Below, piece by piece: positions 1 to 10,804 of a stretch of 64,000 nt of DNA (the first letter of the stretch is position 1; each line of letters opens with the position of its first letter). The notes beneath the pieces are model-generated. The model was given only the letters and a program-made list of their open reading frames with translations, ran no database searches and was not told the origin of the DNA. This DNA is from Lacimicrobium alkaliphilum (lineage in GTDB: Bacteria > Pseudomonadota > Gammaproteobacteria > Enterobacterales > Alteromonadaceae), in assembly GCF_002591895.1 (NCBI RefSeq), contig NZ_NISX01000007.1:1-64000 (forward strand), read 5' to 3'. The position numbers and the translations under genes were made by a program.

Positions 1-1818
1 CACAATCGGCGTACCGGCAACCAGATCCTCTTCGTGCAACCTGGAGGCCACATCAAAGCCATTCATATCAGGTAGCTGAATATCCAGTAAAATAAGATCA
101 TATTGCTGCTTGCGGGCCATATCCAGGGCCTCCTGCCCGGTCATAGCCACTTCTACTGACTGGCCAAGTTTTTCCAGCAGCGCTTTGGCCACCATCACGT
201 TAAGCTCAATATCCTCTACCAGCAATATCTTCAGCCCACTGACTTTCAGCTCGGCCAGTTGTGCCGGGCGGGTGCTGACAGCCAGCGGTAGCACAACACT
301 GAAACAGGTTCCTTTGCCCACTTCACTGCTGACGCGAATTTCACCGCCCATCAAATCCACCATCTGCTTGCAGATGGCAAGCCCTATGCCAGTGCCTGTG
401 GCACTTTGATGATCAGGATGCTGCACCTGATAATACATGGCAAAAATCTTATCCAGTTCTGATTCAGGTATACCTACCCCGCTATCGGCTACCTTGAACA
501 CCACCTCACAAATGCCCTGCTTTGGTGTTGCCGCCGTCATACTGAAACTGATAGAGCCTTTCTGGGTAAACTTAACGGCATTAAATAAAAGGTTCCATAG
601 CACCTGGCGCAATCGGGTGCCGTCGGCTTCAACAAAGTCCGGCAAGGGTTCATCCATGTGAGTTTGAAAACTCAGATTTTTATCTGCCACCAACAGCTGA
701 ATGATGCTGCTCAGTTCAGCAAAGAAGTCCTTCAGGTTGACGGTTTTCAGCGACAATTCGAGTTTGTCACGACCCAACTTGTCGATATCGATAATGTCAT
801 TAAATATATTGCCCAGCGTAATCGCACTGGCATAAATCGTACTGACCCAGCTGTACTGCTCATCAGACAGCTGTGTATCCCGTAGCATCCGGCTTAAGCC
901 AACAATACCGTTCAAAGGTGTACGTAACTCATGGCTGATGGTAGCAATAAAGGCTGTCTTGTCGCGGCTGGCTTTTTCCAACGCCACCTGAGACTGTTTG
1001 CGCTCAGTAATATCCCGGCCAAAGGCAAGCAGCCCGAGACGATTACCTTCTTTATCGTAAAACGGCACCTTACGCATTTCATAATAGCGCTTACGACCAT
1101 CGGCAAAGCGCAACCAGAGCTCTTCTGTGATGCCGGCATTACTCTCCAGCACTTCGTGGTCACTCTGAACGACCTGGCGGGCGAGCTCTTCATCATAAAC
1201 CTGGTGAGGTGTGAGACCGATGAGCTCTGCTTCCGTTTTGCCTGTCATCTGCTCTGCAACCCGGTTACACCCGGCAAAACGTCCTTCCTCATTACGGTAG
1301 TAAATCAGATCCGGTGATGCATCGATGATCGAGCGAAGTAAAGTGGACAAGCGCTGAGCCTGTTGCTCCTGTTCAGATTTTTTATTGATCTCCAGCTCAA
1401 GTTCAGTAAACACTTTCTCCCGGTCTTCCTGTGCTTTACGACGCTCCTCCACCTCTACATTGAGCTGCCTGACGTGATTCTGCAGTTCCCTGTTGAGCAG
1501 CACATCCTCTTCTCTGAGTCGTTCCAGCTGCGCGACCACCTCTTTAAGATTATTGCGACTCTGCTGCAGCTGATTGACTAATTCACTGAAAAAATACAAC
1601 ACCCAGGGGGCACTGAGCAGGGTCAGCATAAGCGCCGAGACAAAGTCTTCTATATGCACTTCACCGGTCATATACATGCGGATAAAGTAGGAACCGGCGA
1701 TGGTAAAAACCAGCGTCAGGAAAACAAAGAAGATGCTGATTCGTACGGTGCCAAAACGGGCCACAAACTGAGCAAACCGGATGGCCCAATGGTCGTTCTG
1801 CAAAGATGATGGCTGCAT
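1..1818 (-). CDS. arcB: ArcB-type hybrid sensor histidine kinase (3' end outside window)
   Basis: The first 606 codons are present; the gene runs off the left edge. In order: two membrane segments (about residues 23-46 and 58-80) with a very short periplasmic loop, a coiled coil (about 80-155), a PAS domain (about 160-270), a HisKA domain with the phosphorylated histidine at His296 (SHELRTPLNG), an HATPase domain, and the start of a receiver domain with Asp579 (LLDIQLPD). The remaining receiver and the HPt domain of the tripartite family would lie outside. ArcB senses the respiratory redox state and phosphorylates ArcA. Aligned with remembered E. coli ArcB, Cys180 is kept (Cys184, AGCNR) but Cys241 is replaced by Tyr245 (GRKRYY). 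The gltB neighbour matches the enterobacterial arrangement. Start is the ATG at 1818. Confidence 0.93.
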   Translation of the reverse strand, partial: MQPSSLQNDHWAIRFAQFVARFGTVRISIFFVFLTLVFTIAGSYFIRMYMTGEVHIEDFVSALMLTLLSAPWVLYFFSELVNQLQQSRNNLKEVVAQLERLREEDVLLNRELQNHVRQLNVEVEERRKAQEDREKVFTELELEINKKSEQEQQAQRLSTLLRSIIDASPDLIYYRNEEGRFAGCNRVAEQMTGKTEAELIGLTPHQVYDEELARQVVQSDHEVLESNAGITEELWLRFADGRKRYYEMRKVPFYDKEGNRLGLLAFGRDITERKQSQVALEKASRDKTAFIATISHELRTPLNGIVGLSRMLRDTQLSDEQYSWVSTIYASAITLGNIFNDIIDIDKLGRDKLELSLKTVNLKDFFAELSSIIQLLVADKNLSFQTHMDEPLPDFVEADGTRLRQVLWNLLFNAVKFTQKGSISFSMTAATPKQGICEVVFKVADSGVGIPESELDKIFAMYYQVQHPDHQSATGTGIGLAICKQMVDLMGGEIRVSSEVGKGTCFSVVLPLAVSTRPAQLAELKVSGLKILLVEDIELNVMVAKALLEKLGQSVEVAMTGQEALDMARKQQYDLILLDIQLPDMNGFDVASRLHEEDLVAGTPIV

Positions 1819-2523
1819 ACAGAAGGGCTTAAGCTGATTGAATAGCAGGCAATGCTATTAAAAAAACATCCAGGTTAAAAGAAATCTCTGTAACAAGCCT
1901 GCTTTTAGCCAGCCGGAAAGTGGGTAAATATCCAGATTCAGATCAATATTTATGCCTGCGATACGTTCATCCAAAGGCCATACAGCTGTTTTTTAGGGGG
2001 TTAAATACCGATGCGGGCCTGCATCAATTTTTTGGTTATAACCCAAAATAAAATCCTATTAAATGGTTTATTTTTCATCTAAACGAAAAATACATCCTAA
2101 TTTAGGCAGAAATGAGCGCAATACATTCCCACTTCAAAAGAACGTCGGAATTGATTTCTGATCACTTTGTGGGTATGTTCTATAGCCGCTTGCGATGAGT
2201 GAATAAAAATTCTTAAAAATTGCCTGTTCGGTACAGGAAAAAGCAGCGCAAAGCCAATAATAATAACCCGCGATAATACGCCGGAAACAATTAACAACCG
2301 CGTCAACGGGTTTGATGCGATATGAAAGACTGGTAAACCCCTTATACAACAAGCCTGTCACAGGCCTGCCTTACGACAAGGACGCGCAACGAACCGGATC
2401 GACAAGAATCCTGCTGTGCCGTCATAGATAGAACATTACCCTGCCCAGTCGTTAGAGCGTAGTTATCTCTCAACAGAGACAGGTACGAGAGGTAAAGCGT
2501 CCTTAATGAAGGAGTCATAAGCA
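1819..2523. promoter_or_regulatory. Divergent control region between arcB and gltB
   Basis: About 700 bases without a convincing gene. It must hold the promoters for arcB (leftward) and gltB (rightward). The left half is AT-rich and includes the palindrome GGTTATAACC at 2034-2043, extended by imperfect T and A arms over 2029-2048, which is a possible operator. A long untranslated leader before gltB is likely, ending in the ribosome site AAGGAG about ten bases before the ATG. Short reverse-strand reading frames here have no family resemblance and no good ribosome sites. I see no riboswitch consensus. Confidence 0.5.
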
Positions 2524-5500
2524 ATGAGACTATATAGCCCGAACGATTCACGGGACAACTGTGGTTTTGGTCTGATCGCCCACACACAAGGGGAAGTCAG
2601 TCATAACCTGGTAAAAACAGCTATCCATGCACTGGATCGCATGCAGCACAGAGGCGGTATTGCCGCCGATGGCAAAACCGGTGATGGTTGCGGCCTGTTA
2701 TTGCAAAAGCCCGATGCGTTTTTCCGCGCCATTGCCGAAGAAAATGGCTGGAAGCTGGGTAAGAAGTACGCAGTGGGTATGATTTTCCTGAACCAGGATC
2801 CTGTACTTGCCGAACAGGCCCGCAAGGTCCTTAATGAAGAACTACAGGCAGAAACCCTTGGCGTGGTCGGTTGGCGAGTCGTGCCTACCGATCCGTCTGT
2901 ACTCGGCGAACTGGCATTAAGTGGCCTGCCGAAAATCGAACAGGTATTCGTCAACGCACCGCCTGGCTGGCGAAAAAAGGATATGGAACGCCGCCTGTAT
3001 ATGGCCCGTCGCCGTGCAGAGAAGCGCCTGGAAGAAGACACTGAGTTCTATATCGCCTGCCTCTCGAACCTGGTCAGCATCTATAAAGGCCTGGTAATGC
3101 CCAAAGATCTGCCCAATTTTTATCTGGATCTGGCCGACGAGCGCATGCAATCTGCCATTGCTGTATTTCATCAGCGGTTTTCCACCAATACGCTGCCCAA
3201 ATGGCCGCTGGCGCAGCCTTTCCGTTTTCTGGCCCATAATGGTGAAATCAATACCATACGGGGTAACCGTGAATGGGCTGAGGCGCGCACCTATAAGTTC
3301 CGCACCCCACTGCTGCCGGATCTGCATGATGCCGCGCCTTTTGTGAATTTTGAAGGCTCGGATTCGTCTTCGCTGGACAACATGCTGGAGTTGTTCCTGG
3401 CTGGCGGTATGGACCTGTTCCGTGCCATGCGGTTGCTGGTGCCGCCAGCTTATCAGAATAACCAGACCATGGATGATGATCTCAAAGCCTTCTATGAATT
3501 TAACTCCATGCACATGGAGCCCTGGGATGGCCCCGCCGGCATTGTTATGACCAATGGCCGTCATGTGGCCTGTAATCTGGACAGAAACGGTCTGCGCCCG
3601 GCTCGCTACGTGATTACCAAAGATGGCCTGATCACCCTGGCCTCTGAAGTAGGTATCTGGGATTACAAACAGGAAGACGTGATTGAAAAGGGCCGTGTTG
3701 GCCCCGGTGAAATGCTGGCGGTGGACATCTACAACGGCAAAGTCTGGCGCTCCAATCAAATCGATCAGGAACTCAAGGAACGTCATCCCTATAAAGAATG
3801 GCTGGATAAACATATTCGTCGTCTCAAACCGATTCAGGACTGCGATGCCAGTCAGATTGGCGTGCGCATGTTTGACGACGACATGATGGCTACTTACCAC
3901 AAGCAGTTTAATTACAGCTATGAAGAGATTCAGCAGATCGTCAGAGTACTGGCAAAAGACGGTCAGGAAGCCGTTGGCTCCATGGGTGATGATACCCCAA
4001 TGGCAGTGCTCTCCACCAAGCACCGGGTAATTTACGATTACTTCCGACAGCAGTTCGCTCAGGTAACCAATCCGCCTATCGATCCGCTACGGGAAAACCA
4101 TGTAATGTCGCTGGCCACCTGTATTGGGCGCGAACAGAACCCCTTTAGTGAAACCTCCGGTTATGCGAACCGGGTGCTGTTTGAGTCCCCAATCATGGTG
4201 TACACGGATCTCAAGCAGCTCAGAGAGTTTGATCCTGAATACTACTACTCTGAAATAATTGATATTAACTATCGTCCTGAAGAGGGTCTCAAAGCAGCCA
4301 TCAAGCGTATCTGTGACGAAGCCGAATATCTGGTGAAACAGAAAAACGCCGCCTTTGTGGTATTATCGGATCGCAAAATCAAGACCGATCGTTTGCCCAT
4401 CCCCGCGCCGATGGCAGTAGGTGCAGTACAGCGCCGACTGGTAGAAAAAGCGCTGCGTTGTGATGCCAATATTGTGATCGAGACAGCCTCAGCCCGCGAT
4501 CCGCACCATTTTGCGGTGCTCATCGGTCTGGGTGCCACAGCGGTTTACCCGTTCCTTGCCTATGAAACGATTGAACAGATGGTGGATAATGGTGAGCTGC
4601 AAATGACCGCTATGCAGGCCATGCTCAACTACCGTAAGGGTATCAATAAAGGCCTGTACAAGATCATGTCGAAAATGGGCATCAGCACCGTGGCCAGCTA
4701 TCGCTGTTCCAAGCTGTTTGAAGCCATTGGTATCAACAAAGAAGTCATGGAATTGTGCTTTCAGGGGGTACCAAGCCGCATTCAGGGAGCGAATTTTGAC
4801 GACTTTGAACAGGATGTGATCCACCTCAATCACATCGCCTGGCTGAAACGCAAAAAGCTTGCTCATGGCGGGCTGCTTAAATATGTGCATGACGGTGAAT
4901 ACCACGCCTATAATCCGGATGTGGTCACCAGCCTGCAAAAGGCCGTGGTCAGCGGCAACTACGATGATTACAAAGTGTTCTTCCAGTTGGTCAATGAACG
5001 CCCGGTTGCTCAACTTCGGGACTTGCTGTCACTGAAACTCAGCGATAATCCGATATCGATAGATGATGTAGAACCGGCGGAAAACCTCTACCCCCGTTTC
5101 GATACCGCAGCCATGAGTATCGGCGCACTGAGTCCGGAGGCCCATGAAGCATTAGCTATTGCCATGAACCGTCTGGGCGGGCAGTCAAACTCTGGTGAGG
5201 GCGGCGAAGACCCTAAACGCTTCGGTACAGAGCGGAATTCGAAGATCAAACAGGTGGCTTCAGGGCGCTTCGGCGTGACCCCACACTATCTGGTCAACGC
5301 CGATGTGATTCAGATAAAAGTAGCCCAGGGCGCTAAGCCCGGCGAGGGTGGCCAGTTGCCTGGTGACAAGGTCAATCAGTATATTGCCGAGTTGCGCTTT
5401 TCTGTGCCCGGTGTGACCCTGATTTCACCGCCCCCCCATCACGATATTTATTCTATTGAAGATCTCGCACAGCTGATTTTTGACCTTAAGCAGGTTAACC

Positions 5501-6990
5501 CCGATGCATTGATCTCGGTCAAGCTGGTGTCTGAACCCGGTGTAGGAACCGTAGCCACGGGTGTGGCCAAGGCCTACGCGGATCTGATTACTGTATCCGG
5601 CTATGACGGCGGGACCGGTGCCAGCCCGCTCACATCGGTAAAATATGCCGGCTGCCCCTGGGAGCTTGGCCTGGCCGAAACACAGCAGGCGCTGGTAGAA
5701 AATGGCCTGCGGCATAAAGTGCGGGTGCAAACAGACGGTGGCCTGAAAACAGGCTTAGATGTGATTAAAGCCGCGATTCTGGGCGCAGAGAGCTTTGGCT
5801 TTGGAACGGGCCCCATGGTGGCACTGGGATGTAAGTACTTACGTATCTGTCACCTCAATAACTGTGCTACTGGTGTGGCTACTCAGGATGAAAATCTGCG
5901 GGACAATTACTTTATTGGCCTGCCTGACATGGTCATGAACTACTTTAAATTTATCGCTCAGGAAGTGCGTGAATGGATGGCTGCGCTGGGTGTGGCCAGG
6001 CTTGATGAACTGATTGGTCGCACCGAGCTGTTAGAGGTGATCGACGGCTTAACGGCCCGTCAGAGCCGCCTGGATCTGTCACCGCTTTTGGCAAAGCCTA
6101 TGGCTGCCGAGCACACCCGGTTGTTCTGCTCTGAAGTGACCAATGAACCAATGGATAAAGGCGAGTTAAATCAGCGGATTCTGGCCAATAGCAAACGCGC
6201 TATTGAAGACAAAACCGGCGGCGACTGGCACTACCTTATCCGCAATACGGATCGTTCCGTAGGTGCGCTGGCCTCTGGCTATATTGCCCGTCAACACGGC
6301 AATCAGGGCATGGCCGATCATCCGCTTAAACTGAATTTTACTGGCACATGTGGCCAGAGTTTCGGTGTCTGGAATGCCGGTGGCCTGGAGATGCGTCTGA
6401 TTGGTGACGCCAATGATTATGTGGGCAAAGGCATGACCGGCGGAAAACTGGTCATTCACCCGCCTCTTGGCGTGTCATTCGCTTCTCAGGACAGCGCAAT
6501 TATGGGCAATACCTGTCTGTACGGCGCAACGGGCGGCAAACTGTTTGCCGCGGGGCGCGCCGGCGAACGCTTTGCCGTGCGTAACTCCGGCGCCATTGCT
6601 GTGGTTGAGGGCACCGGTGATAACGCCTGTGAGTATATGACCGGTGGTATTGTCGCCATTCTCGGTAAGACCGGGGTGAACTTTGGAGCCGGCATGACAG
6701 GGGGGTTTGCCTATGTGCTGGATGTGGCCAATGATTTCGAACGCCGGGTTAATGGTGATTTGGTAGAAGCCATGGAGATCGAAGATAAGCCGATTCTGGC
6801 AGAGCATCTACGTGGCCTGGTTAACCAGCACTACGAAGAAACAGGTAGTGAGCACTCACTGGTAATATTGGGAGAGTTTGCCCGTTACCTGAAAATGTTC
6901 CGCCTGGTGAAACCCAAAACCAGTGATGTGAAGAACCTGTTAGGTCATATCAGTCGTTCAACCGCCGAATTACGCATTCAGGCCCAGTAA
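2524..6990 (+). CDS. gltB: Glutamate synthase [NADPH] large (alpha) subunit
   Basis: This is the 1488-residue large subunit, which transfers the amide of glutamine to 2-oxoglutarate in the cytoplasm with GltD. A class II glutamine amidotransferase domain is at the N terminus. By family precedent residues 1-12 are removed so that Cys13 (NCGFG) becomes the nucleophile. A central domain follows, then the FMN synthase domain (about 800-1200) with the 3Fe-4S cysteines near residues 1103-1115 (spacing C-x5-C-x4-C). The C-terminal beta-helix is rich in GxGxxG-like turns (about 1230-1480). Length is normal. AAGGAG supports the ATG start. gltD follows after 15 bases, so the two form an operon. Confidence 0.98.
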   Translation: MRLYSPNDSRDNCGFGLIAHTQGEVSHNLVKTAIHALDRMQHRGGIAADGKTGDGCGLLLQKPDAFFRAIAEENGWKLGKKYAVGMIFLNQDPVLAEQARKVLNEELQAETLGVVGWRVVPTDPSVLGELALSGLPKIEQVFVNAPPGWRKKDMERRLYMARRRAEKRLEEDTEFYIACLSNLVSIYKGLVMPKDLPNFYLDLADERMQSAIAVFHQRFSTNTLPKWPLAQPFRFLAHNGEINTIRGNREWAEARTYKFRTPLLPDLHDAAPFVNFEGSDSSSLDNMLELFLAGGMDLFRAMRLLVPPAYQNNQTMDDDLKAFYEFNSMHMEPWDGPAGIVMTNGRHVACNLDRNGLRPARYVITKDGLITLASEVGIWDYKQEDVIEKGRVGPGEMLAVDIYNGKVWRSNQIDQELKERHPYKEWLDKHIRRLKPIQDCDASQIGVRMFDDDMMATYHKQFNYSYEEIQQIVRVLAKDGQEAVGSMGDDTPMAVLSTKHRVIYDYFRQQFAQVTNPPIDPLRENHVMSLATCIGREQNPFSETSGYANRVLFESPIMVYTDLKQLREFDPEYYYSEIIDINYRPEEGLKAAIKRICDEAEYLVKQKNAAFVVLSDRKIKTDRLPIPAPMAVGAVQRRLVEKALRCDANIVIETASARDPHHFAVLIGLGATAVYPFLAYETIEQMVDNGELQMTAMQAMLNYRKGINKGLYKIMSKMGISTVASYRCSKLFEAIGINKEVMELCFQGVPSRIQGANFDDFEQDVIHLNHIAWLKRKKLAHGGLLKYVHDGEYHAYNPDVVTSLQKAVVSGNYDDYKVFFQLVNERPVAQLRDLLSLKLSDNPISIDDVEPAENLYPRFDTAAMSIGALSPEAHEALAIAMNRLGGQSNSGEGGEDPKRFGTERNSKIKQVASGRFGVTPHYLVNADVIQIKVAQGAKPGEGGQLPGDKVNQYIAELRFSVPGVTLISPPPHHDIYSIEDLAQLIFDLKQVNPDALISVKLVSEPGVGTVATGVAKAYADLITVSGYDGGTGASPLTSVKYAGCPWELGLAETQQALVENGLRHKVRVQTDGGLKTGLDVIKAAILGAESFGFGTGPMVALGCKYLRICHLNNCATGVATQDENLRDNYFIGLPDMVMNYFKFIAQEVREWMAALGVARLDELIGRTELLEVIDGLTARQSRLDLSPLLAKPMAAEHTRLFCSEVTNEPMDKGELNQRILANSKRAIEDKTGGDWHYLIRNTDRSVGALASGYIARQHGNQGMADHPLKLNFTGTCGQSFGVWNAGGLEMRLIGDANDYVGKGMTGGKLVIHPPLGVSFASQDSAIMGNTCLYGATGGKLFAAGRAGERFAVRNSGAIAVVEGTGDNACEYMTGGIVAILGKTGVNFGAGMTGGFAYVLDVANDFERRVNGDLVEAMEIEDKPILAEHLRGLVNQHYEETGSEHSLVILGEFARYLKMFRLVKPKTSDVKNLLGHISRSTAELRIQAQ

Positions 6991-8421
<1,431 letters not shown>

Positions 8422-8426
8422 AGGGA

Positions 8427-8594
8427 AATTCACCACAGAGCCACGGAGGGCACTGAGGTGTAAAAAGCTTTTCACCGCAAAGACGCAGAGGGCGCGGAGA
8501 ATGCAAAACGCACAACCTCTGCGTTCTCCGCGACTCTGCGAGAGGTAATTACAGGTTGAGATAAAAAAGCCCTTAACCACGAAAAACACTAAAA
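8427..8594. repeat. Composite palindromic repeat, copy A1
   Basis: Begins AATTCACCACAGAG and contains a large imperfect hairpin: a CGCAGAGGGCGCGGAGA-type arm (about 8482-8500) against CCTCTGCGTTCTCCGCG (8516-8532). It then reads CGACTCTGCGAGAGGTAA and ACAGGTT. The same pieces in the same order recur at 9851-9958. CACCACAGAGACACGGAG-like blocks are familiar as non-coding dispersed repeats in proteobacteria. No protein is encoded. Confidence 0.75.
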
Positions 8595-8613
8595 TCTCGA
8601 ACAACGCAGATCC

Positions 8614-8647
8614 TGTAGCCCGTGATGCAGCGAAGCGGAATCCGGGG
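8614..8647. repeat. Short GTAGCCCG...GAATCCGGGG dispersed-type repeat
   Basis: The block reads TGTAGCCCGTGATGCAGC then GAAGCGGAATCCGGGG, a shape common among intergenic repeats of gammaproteobacteria. Its ends are partly complementary (CCCG and CGGG), so it could fold. Only one copy is in this window, so its repeat nature rests on recognition. Confidence 0.45.
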
Positions 8648-8690
8648 ATACCCTCGCCTATGTACAGATTAAATCTATATCCGAAATCTG

Positions 8691-8730
8691 GTCATGCCCG
8701 AATGCAGTAATCGGGCCTGTCCAGCATCTT
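8691..8730. repeat. ATGCCCGAATGCAGTAATCGGGC repeat, copy B1
   Basis: GTCATGCCCGAATGCAGTAATCGGGC at 8691-8716 recurs without mismatch at 9802-9827, and both copies are followed by TCCAGCA. GCCCGA and TCGGGC form a short stem. A further partial CACAGAGGCACAGAGAACAC block lies at about 8813-8848. The rest of 8595-9136 shows no gene that I recognise. Confidence 0.75.
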
Positions 8731-9136
8731 TTATTGCAGGGTGTTATTTTTCAGCAAAATGCAAGTTTAAAGGTGCTGGGCATCCAGCGCCCTTTGAGAA
8801 AAACAAAAATAACCACAGAGGCACAGAGAACACAGAGAACACAGAGGTTTAAATATATCAATTTCTTAACCTTCACCCTGATGCTACAAGCTTGCGATAA
8901 GCCGTCCCAACTGCTCAGTCAGGATTGATTTCAAAAGCTATGCTCTGTTACCCGTTTCCCTTGCTCGAACAGTGTTCTTTATACGCTTTTTCTGTCATAA
9001 ATTTTTACACTAAAGATGTGCTGCATCACAGTAACGCCCATAACCCATTGTTTATAATAAGCATTTATTCCTAGGCATGAATGCTGCTTAAAAGACATTG
9101 TATATAACAATTTGATAAGAAACTTAGGTGGTAACA

Positions 9137-9778
9137 ATGAAAATAATAATAAACATTCTTCTGGTTGTTGGCCTGTTAGTACTCCAACCTGTGGCGCATG
9201 CAAGTATAGTTAAGTTTACTTTCGAAGGCGTTGTAACTCAGGTTAGTACACACCCTGAATTAAGCAACCTCACTGAAGTTGGTGGTGTATTTAGCGGACA
9301 TGTCATCTTTAACACTGATGCCCAAGATAGAGATTCAAATCCGGAAATCGGCTTTTATGGAGCTGAGGAAATTATGGTATCACTAAATGGCTTCACTGGC
9401 TTTTCGGATTCAGTAGACTTAACCATAGGCAATCAAGCCACTGTGGATCAATATGTTGTGTGGGCAGGGCGTCTGGGTGGAGTAATAGGCTCATCACAGC
9501 TAGGTGATTTAATACTGACAAATATTGGTTTAGGATTTTACGAAAACACTGGCCAACTTTTTGAAAATGATCTATTAACTGGTTACGTACCCGATTTGAA
9601 TGATTTTGGTCAGACTGCATTTTCAATGGGTTTTTCTTCTTCGCAAAGCATAGATGCCGGATATATATATGGCACTGTAACAAGCGTTAATGCTGCTGTA
9701 GTCCATGAGCCTGGTTTGGTTGCTTTTTTCGTTCTATCTTGCGCATTCTTGGTAAGAAGACAGCGTGTTTCCCCCTGA
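9137..9778 (+). CDS. Small exported protein with a degenerate PEP-CTERM-like tail
   Basis: The product is 213 residues from the ATG at 9137, which has AGGTGG six bases upstream; an in-frame GTG at 9128 lies inside that site and is unlikely. There is a signal peptide (about 1-22, ending HAS). The mature part is a beta-rich, Gly/Asp/Asn-rich domain like those of PEP-CTERM proteins. The C terminus reads HEPG, then a hydrophobic stretch, then RRQR, matching the motif-helix-basic layout of an exosortase sorting signal but with EPG in place of PEP. Codons are AT-rich compared with gltD, and copies of the same repeats lie on both sides, which together suggest acquisition or a mobile islet. No enzymatic function can be assigned. 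Confidence 0.65.
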   Translation: MKIIINILLVVGLLVLQPVAHASIVKFTFEGVVTQVSTHPELSNLTEVGGVFSGHVIFNTDAQDRDSNPEIGFYGAEEIMVSLNGFTGFSDSVDLTIGNQATVDQYVVWAGRLGGVIGSSQLGDLILTNIGLGFYENTGQLFENDLLTGYVPDLNDFGQTAFSMGFSSSQSIDAGYIYGTVTSVNAAVVHEPGLVAFFVLSCAFLVRRQRVSP

Positions 9779-9801
9779 TTTTGCGAACACGTCAGAAAAA
9801 G

Positions 9802-9840
9802 GTCATGCCCGAATGCAGTAATCGGGCTTCCAGCACCCTC
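9802..9840. repeat. ATGCCCGAATGCAGTAATCGGGC repeat, copy B2
   Basis: The 26 bases at 9802-9827 are identical to copy B1 at 8691-8716, then TTCCAGCACC follows. It starts 23 bases after the stop of the PEP-CTERM-like gene, so that gene is framed by B copies as well as A copies. Confidence 0.75.
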
Positions 9841-9850
9841 CAATAAATTG

Positions 9851-9958
9851 AAATTCACCACAGAGACGTAGAAAAGCCGCATAGCCTCTGCGTTCCTGGC
9901 GACTCTGCGAGAGGTAACTACAGGTTCGTGGTAAAAAGCCTTCAACCAAACACTAAAG
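9851..9958. repeat. Composite palindromic repeat, copy A2
   Basis: A shorter relative of A1: AAATTCACCACAGAGACG, then CCTCTGCGTTC, then CGACTCTGCGAGAGGTAACT and ACAGGTT, then AAAAAGCC and AAACACTAAA. It shares order and orientation with A1 but lacks most of the left hairpin arm. The remainder of 9779-10132 shows no gene. Confidence 0.7.
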
Positions 9959-10132
9959 GCTGATCTGTATACTCCGTCATCCTGATGCAAATCAGGATCT
10001 CTCACCAATAGCTCATTCAGAATCGAATGTACTTTACCCCCAACAACTACGTCCCCTGGAACAAGCTGCACACCCGGTATTAATTACGCATCATCTGATT
10101 AATATCGATCAAGGGGTCATAGTTGTTGAAAC

Positions 10133-10432
10133 CTAAAAACCCTTAAACAATATATCCAGGGCTTCGGAAATCTGGTCATGACAGGCGCCGAGATTGCCTG
10201 CAATCTTTTTTAACTCAGTAACAGGTACGGCGGCCATAAATTGCGTCACCATCACCGTCTGTTGCCCTTGAATCTCAAAAATGGGATTGAGTCCACGGGC
10301 TGGTTGAGGAGATTCTGCTTCCGGCAACAGAGGAACAACCACACGAGTATTTAACCCATAAAGCAGATCGGTTTGCACATCCAGCATATAGCCTGCGCCA
10401 TCGGGGTTCCGGTAAACGTCGTATCGTGCCAT
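10133..10432 (-). CDS. ccdB: CcdB-family toxin
   Basis: A 99-residue protein with the CcdB layout: MARYDVYRN start, RVVVPLLP strand, NPIFEIQGQ, and a final helix ending in hydrophobic residues. CcdB poisons DNA gyrase by trapping the cleaved complex. The usual family ending WGI is not seen; this one ends LFKGF, so activity on gyrase is unproven. The start overlaps the stop of the upstream antitoxin gene by one base (TGATG), giving translational coupling. It lies just downstream of the repeat islet. Confidence 0.88.
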   Translation of the reverse strand: MARYDVYRNPDGAGYMLDVQTDLLYGLNTRVVVPLLPEAESPQPARGLNPIFEIQGQQTVMVTQFMAAVPVTELKKIAGNLGACHDQISEALDILFKGF

Positions 10433-10677
10433 CAGAAGTTTCTGTACTTAGCCAGAGGCAAACCCTGCTTATTCACAAATTCATTAGAGCTTTCAATGGC
10501 CTGAGCATTATCTTCCAGCCACAACGCTGTTTGGCGATCCCTGACAGCTTGTGCGATGCCCTTTTCGGCAGAATCAGAGATGTTAATGCCAAGGCGTTTT
10601 GCTTCCTGCAACAGCGAACCATCCAGTGACAGGTTAGTGCGTTTTTTTACTTTAGTGAGAGATTTCACGGAATTCAT
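10432..10677 (-). CDS. ccdA: CcdA-family antitoxin
   Basis: An 81-residue protein. Residues about 10-45 fit the ribbon-helix-helix DNA-binding fold of CcdA (RTNLSLDGSLLQEAKRLGIN), followed by a C-terminal part (WLEDNAQAIESSNEFVNKQG) that in the family wraps around CcdB. It should neutralise the toxin and repress the operon. CAGGAG sits 6-7 bases before the ATG. The three TGTGTA boxes just upstream are the obvious candidate operator. Confidence 0.9.
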   Translation of the reverse strand: MNSVKSLTKVKKRTNLSLDGSLLQEAKRLGINISDSAEKGIAQAVRDRQTALWLEDNAQAIESSNEFVNKQGLPLAKYRNF

Positions 10678-10698
10678 TTTCTTCTCCTGAAACGCTTA

Positions 10699-10730
10699 TA
10701 CACATTCAGCATACACAATATATTTACACA
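10699..10730 (-). promoter_or_regulatory. Three TGTGTA iterons, 13-bp period, upstream of ccdAB
   Basis: On the reverse strand TGTGTA occurs at 10725-10730, 10712-10717 and 10699-10704, exactly 13 bases apart, with AT-rich spacers. The last box is 22 bases from the ccdA start and overlaps a possible -10 (TATAAG). Direct repeats at constant spacing suit cooperative binding by ribbon-helix-helix dimers, so this is probably the autoregulatory operator. Confidence 0.55.
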
Positions 10731-10804
10731 TTCCAATTTAGGCTCTGTAGTTGCTGTTTGCTGCGCTATGATGGGTTTGATCCTTTAGGTTTAACTGAGC
10801 ATTA

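Noticed and set aside
2097-2587. Overlapping short reverse-strand frames upstream of gltB
   Set aside because: They overlap one another in different frames, have no family resemblance or good ribosome sites, and one runs into the gltB start.
2917-4023. Long open frame opposite gltB
   Set aside because: Antisense to a certain gene with no recognisable domain.
9610-10071. Reverse-strand frame spanning the PEP-CTERM-like 3' end and repeats A2 and B2
   Set aside because: It is built from repeat sequence and the antisense of a better supported gene.
8427-10730. Complete insertion sequence or integron in the repeat islet
   Set aside because: No transposase, integrase or attC-like array is present; only short palindromic repeats are seen.
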